From contig DTSJ01000364.1 in the NCBI GenBank assembly GCA_012965445.1, positions 465-6,308 of the forward strand: a stretch of DNA of 5,844 nt, read 5' to 3'. The stretch's first letter is position 1, and each line of letters begins with the position of its first letter. A program made the position numbers and the translations under genes. Below the pieces are notes generated by a model. It was not told the origin of the DNA and did not search any database. It saw only the letters and a program-made list of their open reading frames with translations. Source of the DNA: Candidatus Hydrogenedentota bacterium. GTDB lineage: Bacteria > Hydrogenedentota > Hydrogenedentia > Hydrogenedentiales > GCA-2746185. Below are positions 1 to 5,218 of the stretch, piece by piece.

Positions 1-1548
1 CTGGACAGCATAAAATCTGCCAGTGCCGAAGCAATGGATCAGGCACGCGCGGAGATGGAAGAACTCAAATCTAAGCTTGAGTCTAGAGAGCAGCATGTTC
101 AGGATGCGGAGAAAAATACTTCCGAACACGAAGAGGCTCTTGCGACGATGCAGGATCAGCTTGAGCAGGCAAAGCGCGATGCCGAGGCGAAGTCGAGTTC
201 AGAGGACGCGTTGTCAGGGGAACTTGAGTTAATTAAATCGGCCAGCGAAGAACAGATGGAGAAAGCGCGCGAGGAAATGGCGGCGCTACAGGTCGAACTT
301 GAACTCAAGAGCCAGACCATCGAGGACGCGGAATCAGGGGCGAGTACCCAGCAGGAAAAGGTCGGTGCCCTGCAGGAGCAATTAGAGCAGCTTGAACGTG
401 ATGCCGGTGAAAAGGAGGAGTCGGAAGAGGCGCTTGCCCGGGAGCTTGAAGAGGCGCAGAAGCAGAAGGATGTAGAGTTGCAGGCCGCGCAGGAGCAGGT
501 CGATAAACTGCGCGAGGAATTGGAATCGGGCGGAGACAACGCTGCGGCCGCCGCGGCGGCAGCAGAGGAAGCGAAAAAGCTTCAGGTCATGGAAGAACGT
601 ATGGCCGGAATGCAGGAAAAACTTCAGAAAGAGAAGGAAGCCCTGCGCGCTCGTGCCGAGGAGACTGCCAAAGCGAAATCGGAACAGCGCAGCCCGGTAC
701 CTATCGCGGCTGTTTTGGTAATTCTCGTTGCACTTGGCGGAGGGGCGGCTTTGTATTTTAAGATGTCGCAGGGAAGCTCCGGACTCGATACGCTGCCCCT
801 TTCCGAAACGCAGGCGCAAGAGGCTTTGACTTCCACTGGAGGTGCCGGAGCGGACGGCGCGACCACCACGGCAGCCGTCGTCGAGTCGCCTGAGGAGACA
901 GGCCCGGCATTTCCCGACGCTGAACGCACAACCATTCTTGACAGCAGTGATCGGATACTGAAGTTTCCCGACGAGACGCCGCTGGGAAAATTGAGCGTTC
1001 GCGTGTTTAAAGAGGACGGCAGTGTCGGCTGGGAAAAAAGAGGTGATGCAAAGGGCTCTGTTACTTTCCGCATTTCGGATAAGATTCGTCTGACGATCAG
1101 CGGAAGAGGGGCTGAGCAGATGGAGATCCTGAAGCATTTCGGGCCCTCGGACTTTTATTCTGTCGAATTGTATGGTGATTCGGTGCGGGATGAGCGAATC
1201 AAGTATATGGCGGGGCTGACAGATCTGCGTGAACTCCACATACTGGCGGCAAAAATATCACAAGAAGGGTTGGGCGTGTTGGGCAAATTGAATGATCTGA
1301 GGGTTCTTTCGTTGCGCGGGGGACGTGTAAACGAATCCGTGATTGAACACGTGGTACGAATGAATAAACTTGAACGTCTGGATCTGCGCGACACCAGAGT
1401 GTCCGATTCGACGGCCGCGCATCTCGTAGAGTTGACCAACTTGAAAGTATTGAAGCTGGATGAATCGACCGTTACCAATGTTTCATTGCTGCTTCTGGCG
1501 AGAAGCCTGCCGGAGTGCGACATCTGGCCCCAGATCGAGCGCAAGTGA
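1..1548 (+). CDS. Coiled-coil, single-span membrane protein with C-terminal leucine-rich repeats (5' partial)
   Basis: The reading frame is open from the first base, so the true start lies upstream; the ATG at 34 is internal. 515 codons are visible. Codons 1 to about 230 are a Glu/Lys/Gln/Ala-rich coiled coil, partly a 74-residue tandem repeat, interrupted by eight alanines (nt 541-564). A hydrophobic span follows (about nt 700-759, PIAAVLVILVALGGGAALYF). The basic stretch before it and the mostly acidic, Ser/Thr-rich linker after it suggest cytoplasmic N side and extracytoplasmic C side. A probably beta-rich segment (about nt 950-1190) leads into three 24-residue leucine-rich repeats plus a cap ending LPECDIW (nt 1216-1545). 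LRR domains usually bind proteins. I do not recognise a named family and cannot assign a function; a scaffold or envelope sensor is conceivable. An N-terminal enzymatic domain beyond the window is possible. The phosphopantetheinyl transferase gene begins 15 nt downstream. Confidence 0.85.
   Translation: MDSIKSASAEAMDQARAEMEELKSKLESREQHVQDAEKNTSEHEEALATMQDQLEQAKRDAEAKSSSEDALSGELELIKSASEEQMEKAREEMAALQVELELKSQTIEDAESGASTQQEKVGALQEQLEQLERDAGEKEESEEALARELEEAQKQKDVELQAAQEQVDKLREELESGGDNAAAAAAAAEEAKKLQVMEERMAGMQEKLQKEKEALRARAEETAKAKSEQRSPVPIAAVLVILVALGGGAALYFKMSQGSSGLDTLPLSETQAQEALTSTGGAGADGATTTAAVVESPEETGPAFPDAERTTILDSSDRILKFPDETPLGKLSVRVFKEDGSVGWEKRGDAKGSVTFRISDKIRLTISGRGAEQMEILKHFGPSDFYSVELYGDSVRDERIKYMAGLTDLRELHILAAKISQEGLGVLGKLNDLRVLSLRGGRVNESVIEHVVRMNKLERLDLRDTRVSDSTAAHLVELTNLKVLKLDESTVTNVSLLLLARSLPECDIWPQIERK
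10..453 (+). repeat. Tandem 74-residue (222-nt) coiled-coil repeat, two visible copies
   Basis: Two consecutive segments, nt 10-231 and 232-453, align without gaps at the protein level. Both begin IKSAS and share, in register, M..AR.EM..L, DAE, QLEQ..RDA and the ending EDAL/EEAL..ELE. By hand count about half the positions are identical. A third, degenerate copy seems to start at 454 and keeps register (L at the same places, EEL near the end) before breaking down at the Gly-Gly/poly-Ala stretch. Because copy 1 begins almost at the window edge, more copies may lie upstream. 74 residues equals nine heptads plus one eleven-residue unit, which would keep a coiled coil in phase with one stutter per repeat; that reading is inference. 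Confidence 0.8.
1216..1545 (+). repeat. Leucine-rich repeats, three 24-residue units plus C-terminal cap
   Basis: Units start at nt 1216 (LTDLRELHIL), 1288 (LNDLRVLSLR), 1360 (MNKLERLDLR) and 1432 (LTNLKVLKLD). The first three are exactly 24 residues and follow L..L..L.L....V......L. The fourth runs into a cap ending SLPECDIW. This spacing and the cap resemble LRR proteins frequent in Planctomycetes and relatives. It is a protein-level repeat; the DNA copies are well diverged. Confidence 0.8.
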
Positions 1549-1563
1549 CGACGCGTACGAATC

Positions 1564-2331
1564 GTGATTGAAACGCCGGGAGAGTGGGGGGAGTTTCCAG
1601 TCGCCCGCAACCTCAAGTCTGGTCATGTCGACGTGTGGAGACTGAATCTCGAAGTGTCTACAGCGACAGAACAAGCGTTTCGAATGGTTCTGTCGCCAGA
1701 GGAAATCGAGCGCGCGGATCGATTCATCCGCAAAGAACATGGGCTTCGATTCACGGTGGGACGCGGAGCTTTGCGGTATCTTTTAGGTCAGTACTGTTCG
1801 CTGGATCCCTCCGATATCGAATTCTCATACGGCGAATTCGGAAAACCGTCTTTAACCGAATCGGATCATGGCATTCAGTTCAACGTCTCTAACACGTCCT
1901 CATTGGGCGCGATCTCCCTTACCCTGGATCAATCCGTCGGTGTGGACATAGAACGAAACCGAGAGCGGCTGGAACTGGAGAAGCTTGCACGCCGATATTT
2001 TTCACCCACCGAAGTAGAGGTGTTGTTCGCATTGGATACGGAACAAATCGTCCGCGCGTTCTATCGGTGCTGGTCCAGCAAAGAAGCATTTATGAAGGTA
2101 TCCGGACGCGGCTTATCGTTGGGGTTAAATCGTTTTGATGTCGAGGTAGACCCTGCGCAGCCGCCGCGCGTTCTGCGCGTACCCGAAGAGTTAGGGCCTG
2201 TAGATCAATGGGAGATGGTCGCGTTGCCTATGGGCGACGAGGTGGCCGGCGTTTTGGCTCTGGAAGGCCGAATTGAAAAGGTCAACCTCTATGCGCTGGA
2301 TCCGGCATCACTACTCAACGTCAGCGACTGA
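1564..2331 (+). CDS. 4'-phosphopantetheinyl transferase, Sfp/AcpT-type
   Basis: The predicted enzyme moves the 4'-phosphopantetheine arm of coenzyme A onto a serine of acyl- or peptidyl-carrier proteins, in the cytoplasm. Family motifs are clear: VDVWRL near the N-terminus (residues 22-27), GRGALRYLL (66-74), FGKP (92-95), GVDIE (126-130, magnesium-binding Asp128 and Glu130) and WSSKEAFMK (170-178, Glu174 and Lys). At 255 residues it matches the usual length of the two-lobed Sfp type rather than the short AcpS type. The equivalent of the FN(I/L)SHS motif reads FNVSNT (106-111), so the CoA-contacting histidine is asparagine. The GTG start at 1564 gives about 20 residues before the conserved domain and has no clear Shine-Dalgarno site; GTG at 1633 is an alternative that would begin inside the motif. 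It lies 15 nt after the LRR gene and probably shares its transcript. No carrier protein or synthase is in view, so the substrate is unknown. Confidence 0.9.
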   Translation: MIETPGEWGEFPVARNLKSGHVDVWRLNLEVSTATEQAFRMVLSPEEIERADRFIRKEHGLRFTVGRGALRYLLGQYCSLDPSDIEFSYGEFGKPSLTESDHGIQFNVSNTSSLGAISLTLDQSVGVDIERNRERLELEKLARRYFSPTEVEVLFALDTEQIVRAFYRCWSSKEAFMKVSGRGLSLGLNRFDVEVDPAQPPRVLRVPEELGPVDQWEMVALPMGDEVAGVLALEGRIEKVNLYALDPASLLNVSD

Positions 2332-2333
2332 TA

Positions 2334-2349
2334 CGATTCTTATGAATCG
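2334..2349. terminator. Small hairpin at the convergent gene junction, possible weak terminator
   Basis: CGATTC-TTAT-GAATCG forms a perfect 6-bp stem with a 4-nt loop, spanning the 8-nt gap between the stop codon of the phosphopantetheinyl transferase gene and that of the opposing nuclease gene. It could act for both directions, but the stem is short, not GC-rich and lacks a T-run on either strand, so it may be chance. No better terminator is visible nearby. Confidence 0.25.
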
Positions 2350-2861
2350 AGTTCTCCTCGAATGCGCTCCAGGTGTTCGCGCGCCGAGTCATCTAACGTG
2401 TCCTCAAGCGATCCCATCCGGGTTGTCTGTGTTTTTGCTACGCTGCGCCTTGTCTCTGAATCCGATTCGCGAATGGACTCCCAGAAATGGCGCGGATGCA
2501 TCACGAGTGCCCCCTTGCCCATACAGAGATCGGTGATGCCGCGGTCAGCGGATACGACAATGATGGATTCTCTCCGGGATGATTGAAACACGGCGCGTTC
2601 GATGATCATGTCTGCGGTCAGGTGTTTTGATGAGAACAGAATTTCGACGAGTTTTGTGTCTGGATGATTCGGAGACGCTTCGGTACGTTTTCCTTGTCCG
2701 TCGAAAATGATGTTCGCCTTTTCGCCGGATGCCGCACACCAGTGTACGATCCGATCAATCAGCTGATCGCGGGCGACCTCGAAATGATCGCGCATTAACT
2801 CCTCAAGCTCGCTGCTGTGATGCAGGACATTGTAGCCGTCGATATAGTAGGTCTGATGCAT
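2340..2861 (-). CDS. YacP/Rae1-like NYN-domain (PIN-like) ribonuclease
   Basis: A 173-residue protein of the YacP-type NYN family, a PIN-like metal-dependent nuclease fold. The acidic residues expected at the active site are present: YYIDGYNVLH (Asp8, Asn11), IIFDGQGKR (Asp54), TADMIIERAV (Asp84) and VVSADRGITD (Asp106, Asp111). The best studied member, Bacillus subtilis Rae1, cleaves mRNA in the ribosomal A site; the same job here is inference. Length matches the family, and the last 35 or so residues are a charged helical tail. The ATG overlaps the alr stop by one base (TAATG) and has no Shine-Dalgarno sequence, so translation probably depends on ribosomes finishing alr. It is the last gene of the minus-strand operon. 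In Bacillus the homologue sits in a different cluster (near rlmB), so the link to alr is a local feature. Confidence 0.88.
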   Translation of the reverse strand: MHQTYYIDGYNVLHHSSELEELMRDHFEVARDQLIDRIVHWCAASGEKANIIFDGQGKRTEASPNHPDTKLVEILFSSKHLTADMIIERAVFQSSRRESIIVVSADRGITDLCMGKGALVMHPRHFWESIRESDSETRRSVAKTQTTRMGSLEDTLDDSAREHLERIRGELDS

Positions 2862-4006
2862 TACGAAGTTTCTGCCATTGCCGTAACCTGGATGTAATTT
2901 CGGGCGACCTGGGGACCGATACCTGTGAGAATCTCATACCCAATCGTATCGCATTTGTGGGCGAGTTCCTCTACCCGAATTCGTTCGTTTCCGTCCGCCC
3001 CTATGAGTGTCACTGAATCCCCGACATCCGCGTTCTGCACCTGGCTGACATCGACCATCGTTTCATTCATTGTTACTGTCCCGCGCACCGGGCAGCGTAC
3101 CCCGCGAATGATAACTTCGGCCAGATTGGAGAGAGCACGCGGATACCCGTCAGCATAGCCTACGGGGATGACCGCTATACGCTCAGAATTCACGGTGCGG
3201 TAGGTGCGGCCATAGCTGATATCGACTCCTGCAGGAATATCGCGAACAAGAACGATGCGGGTGGTCCAGCTTGCGACGGGACGAAATGGTGTATCTTCGG
3301 GCACGATATTGTTTGGATAGACGCCGTACGTGATGATACCCGGACGAACCAGATCGAAATAGCTTGTTGGATGATTCAAAATGGCTGCGCTGTTCGCGGC
3401 ATGAGCCGTTTCGAAAGGAATGCCAAGGTCTGAGAGATCTTTGAGCTGTTGACCGAAGGTTTTAATCTGGTAGAGCGTGAATGTCGCGTCGTCCTGATCC
3501 GCGTCGGGAAAGTGAGTGTAAATCCCTTCGATATCGACGTTCGAAATCCGCGTGACCTTGAGGATGGCTTTCGGCTCGGCATCGAGCATAAATCCCTGAC
3601 GTCCCATTCCAGTATCAATTTCGCAGTGCACACTTACGATTCTGTTCATCTTGCTCGCCAGCTCACCCACGCGTTCGGCGGTGTTCAAATCTGAGAGCGT
3701 GAGATGTAGTCCGTTCTGGATTGCGGGCATAAGCTCGTCATCGGAGGGTTGAACCAGCACCAGAATCGGGATAGCCGGATAAGCACTTCGGAGCTCCAGT
3801 CCTTCTGCCACTGTCGCCACAGCAAGCGTTGAAACTTTCTCCGCAATAGCTGCTTCGGCGAGAGGTAGCACTCCATGTCCGTAAGCGTTGGCTTTTACAA
3901 CAGGAAGGATATTACACTCCGCGCCAATCTGACCCTTGATGCATTGGAGATTACGTCTATAGGCAGCTAGATCGATATGCAGCGTAGACGTACTCAACGG
4001 ATTCAT
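2861..4006 (-). CDS. alr: Alanine racemase, PLP-dependent
   Basis: The predicted enzyme interconverts L- and D-alanine in the cytoplasm, supplying D-alanine for peptidoglycan stem peptides. The 381 residues are full length for the fold-type III enzyme: an N-terminal PLP barrel and a C-terminal beta domain. Lys38 in VVKANAYGHG is the PLP-binding base. Arg136 lies in TGMGRQG, the HAANSA block is at 202-207, Arg221 in FDLVRPG contacts the cofactor region, and Tyr265 in ISYGRTY is the second catalytic base. The usual CMDQ-like stretch reads TMNETMVDV (312-320), a known sort of variation. The ATG overlaps the pgsA stop in an ATGA (4 nt) and lacks a good ribosome binding site, indicating translational coupling; its own stop overlaps the nuclease start. 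All catalytic residues are intact, so the enzyme should be active. Nothing suggests a catabolic (DadX-type) role, and the envelope-gene neighbours favour the biosynthetic one. Confidence 0.96.
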   Translation of the reverse strand: MNPLSTSTLHIDLAAYRRNLQCIKGQIGAECNILPVVKANAYGHGVLPLAEAAIAEKVSTLAVATVAEGLELRSAYPAIPILVLVQPSDDELMPAIQNGLHLTLSDLNTAERVGELASKMNRIVSVHCEIDTGMGRQGFMLDAEPKAILKVTRISNVDIEGIYTHFPDADQDDATFTLYQIKTFGQQLKDLSDLGIPFETAHAANSAAILNHPTSYFDLVRPGIITYGVYPNNIVPEDTPFRPVASWTTRIVLVRDIPAGVDISYGRTYRTVNSERIAVIPVGYADGYPRALSNLAEVIIRGVRCPVRGTVTMNETMVDVSQVQNADVGDSVTLIGADGNERIRVEELAHKCDTIGYEILTGIGPQVARNYIQVTAMAETS

Positions 4007-4599
4007 TGCTGACTACTCAGATTGAGCGATTTCCAGTTGGATTGGGCGAATTGTATTCCGGTATAGACGGTTAGAAGGGATACGGCGATAATGCCGAAGA
4101 ACGATGCATGGCCCAGCGCGTTCGTATACCGTTCCGCGTAGTCTGGAAACCAATATTCTGCCGCCCACACGCCGATCGCAAGGAATAGAAACAGAAAGAT
4201 GTATACCATTTGCAGAACCGTCTTGATTTTCCCCCATTGATTCGCGGCGATAACCAGACCATCCGACCCAGCCATTGAGCGCGCACCCGTCACGAGAAAT
4301 TCTCGCGCGAGAATGGCCACTATGGTCCAGCCGGGAATGTTCAGGCTCGGAACCTTCATCGCCATTACGAATGCAGCCGCCACGAGGACTTTGTCCGCCA
4401 GCGGATCCATGAGCTTTCCGAAACTGGTTACCAGATTCTGTTCTCGGGCGACCTTGCCGTCAAAGTAATCGGTGATGGACGCTACGGAAAAAACCAGGTA
4501 GGCTGCAATGTAGGTTACGACGTTTTCGAAAGACATTAACACGACAAAAACGGGGACGAGAATCAAACGTGCAACGGTCAGTTTATTCGGTAGGTTCAT
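4003..4599 (-). CDS. pgsA: CDP-diacylglycerol--glycerol-3-phosphate 3-phosphatidyltransferase
   Basis: The predicted integral membrane enzyme joins CDP-diacylglycerol and glycerol 3-phosphate to make phosphatidylglycerol phosphate, the committed step to phosphatidylglycerol and cardiolipin. The CDP-alcohol phosphotransferase signature DGxxARx8GxxxDxxxD is perfect: Asp47-Gly48, Ala51-Arg52, Gly61, Asp65 and Asp69, with Asp44 just before. The N-terminus MNLPNKLTVARL and the later REFLVTGAR (99-107) are typical of PgsA rather than phosphatidylserine or cardiolipin synthase relatives. Several hydrophobic segments are visible (about 12-40, 71-98, 125-150, 168-185). The 198-residue length fits the family. 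I start at the ATG at 4599, which has AAGGGA 10 nt upstream and the conserved N-terminus; an in-frame GTG at 4629 would add ten unmatched residues. The stop overlaps alr by 4 nt. A rodZ-like gene followed by pgsA is a recurring bacterial neighbourhood. Confidence 0.95.
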   Translation of the reverse strand: MNLPNKLTVARLILVPVFVVLMSFENVVTYIAAYLVFSVASITDYFDGKVAREQNLVTSFGKLMDPLADKVLVAAAFVMAMKVPSLNIPGWTIVAILAREFLVTGARSMAGSDGLVIAANQWGKIKTVLQMVYIFLFLFLAIGVWAAEYWFPDYAERYTNALGHASFFGIIAVSLLTVYTGIQFAQSNWKSLNLSSQQ

Positions 4600-4609
4600 G
4601 GTTACCGAT

Positions 4610-4615
4610 TCCCTT
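4610..4615 (-). promoter_or_regulatory. Ribosome binding site of pgsA
   Basis: On the minus strand AAGGGA lies 10 nt before the ATG at 4599. It supports that start over the in-frame GTG at 4629, for which this site would lie inside the coding sequence. Confidence 0.55.
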
Positions 4616-4651
4616 TTGTCGATCAACACGACGTGTGTTCAGCCGTTTGAT

Positions 4652-4660
4652 ATGATACCA
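4652..4660 (-). promoter_or_regulatory. Candidate extended -10 promoter element before pgsA
   Basis: On the minus strand TGGTATCAT matches the extended -10 pattern TGnTATAAT with one mismatch, about 50 nt before the pgsA ATG in the only sizeable gap of the minus-strand operon. No convincing -35 hexamer sits 16-18 nt upstream. It could give pgsA-alr-nuclease transcription independent of ftsK. A single short motif match is weak evidence. Confidence 0.25.
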
Positions 4661-4688
4661 AATTCGAAACTGGGATGCATCGTTGATG

Positions 4689-4700
4689 CCAATCGATTGG
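4689..4700. promoter_or_regulatory. 12-bp perfect palindrome CCAATCGATTGG, possible operator
   Basis: A perfect 12-bp palindrome with no spacer lies in the noncoding gap between the rodZ-like gene and pgsA, about 30 nt upstream of the candidate -10. Continuous dyads of this kind can bind dimeric regulators, but it is a single copy with no known match, and could be chance. Confidence 0.2.
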
Positions 4701-4731
4701 TAAGACGGTCGTGATCCGGCCGCTTTTGGTT

Positions 4732-5187
4732 TCAGCGCATGGGAAACTGCGGTACGCGTATATCGACCGTATCAGCCTGTACCTGGCTGGTTGAGTCGCT
4801 CGAACTTGGTTGGAACATGATGCTGTATGCAACCCAGCCCAGCACGATGATCGCAATTATGGCGGACCACATGATTAACTCGCGGAGCCAGACAGGTTGA
4901 TCCTTGGCATTGCCATGGACTGCCTGTTCGATCAGACTTTTACGTTCCCGGCGCGACATAACCAGTTCAGAAATATAGGGTTCGGAGTTTATGCCGAGCA
5001 AATCACAATAGGTCTTGATAAACCCAATGCTGTACGTCAGCGACGGAAGCGGTTTCATTCTCCCTGATTCGATCTGCTCAACTACGTCGATTGGGATTCG
5101 CAACTTACGAAACACGTCTTCGCGGCTCAGACCCATTTCTTCTCGTCGGACTCTCAACTCGTTCCCCCGAAATGACTCCTCGCTCAT
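4732..5187 (-). CDS. Short RodZ-like protein: cytoplasmic HTH domain plus one membrane span
   Basis: A 151-residue predicted inner-membrane protein. Residues about 8-75 form an XRE/HTH_25-type helix-turn-helix of the RodZ kind: LRVRREEMGLSREDV, then VVEQIESGRMKPLPS, then GFIKTYCDLLGI. A basic linker (RRERK) and a single span at about 104-125 (LIMWSAIIAIIVLGWVAYSIMF) follow, with only about 26 polar residues outside. In RodZ the HTH binds MreB and the protein helps hold rod shape; here that role is inferred. The tail is much shorter than in full RodZ and lacks the periplasmic beta (DUF4115-type) domain. The start has GAGAGGTGGT directly before the ATG, a good Shine-Dalgarno match with short spacing. 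ftsK ends 31 nt upstream and pgsA follows, a placement also seen for RodZ/YmfM homologues elsewhere. A DNA-binding regulator is the alternative. Confidence 0.8.
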   Translation of the reverse strand: MSEESFRGNELRVRREEMGLSREDVFRKLRIPIDVVEQIESGRMKPLPSLTYSIGFIKTYCDLLGINSEPYISELVMSRRERKSLIEQAVHGNAKDQPVWLRELIMWSAIIAIIVLGWVAYSIMFQPSSSDSTSQVQADTVDIRVPQFPMR

Positions 5188-5218
5188 ACCACCTCTCTTT
5201 TTCTGTTGGAGACTGCCT

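Noticed and set aside
10..453. The coiled coil as part of an SMC or Rad50 ATPase
   Set aside because: A membrane span and LRR domain follow, and no nucleotide-binding motif is visible; Glu/Lys-rich coils resemble SMC by composition alone.
10..453. The 222-nt repeat as a CRISPR or DNA satellite array
   Set aside because: The copies are diverged at the DNA level, have no spacers, and keep frame and protein similarity, so it is a protein-coding repeat.
156..539. Antisense open frame rich in Ser and Cys
   Set aside because: It is a mirror of the Glu/Ala-rich coil repeat (long serine runs) with no recognisable domain.
382..1239. Long antisense open frame of 285 codons opposite the coiled-coil/LRR gene
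   Set aside because: Its composition (Leu/Arg/Ser/Phe-rich, low complexity) is what a Glu/Lys/Gln-rich coiled coil gives on the opposite strand; no motif or ribosome binding site supports it.
2729..3016. Plus-strand open frame of 95 codons opposite alr and the nuclease gene
   Set aside because: It runs across two well-supported opposing genes and their junction, and has no motif of its own.
4600..4629. Upstream in-frame GTG start for pgsA at 4629
   Set aside because: The AAGGGA site sits 10 nt before the ATG at 4599, and the conserved PgsA N-terminus begins at that ATG; the extra ten residues match nothing in the family.
4674..4689. GCATC-GTT-GATGC hairpin in the rodZ-pgsA gap as a terminator
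   Set aside because: The stem is 5 bp with a 3-nt loop and no T-run follows on the minus strand; it overlaps the palindrome region and is within chance expectation.
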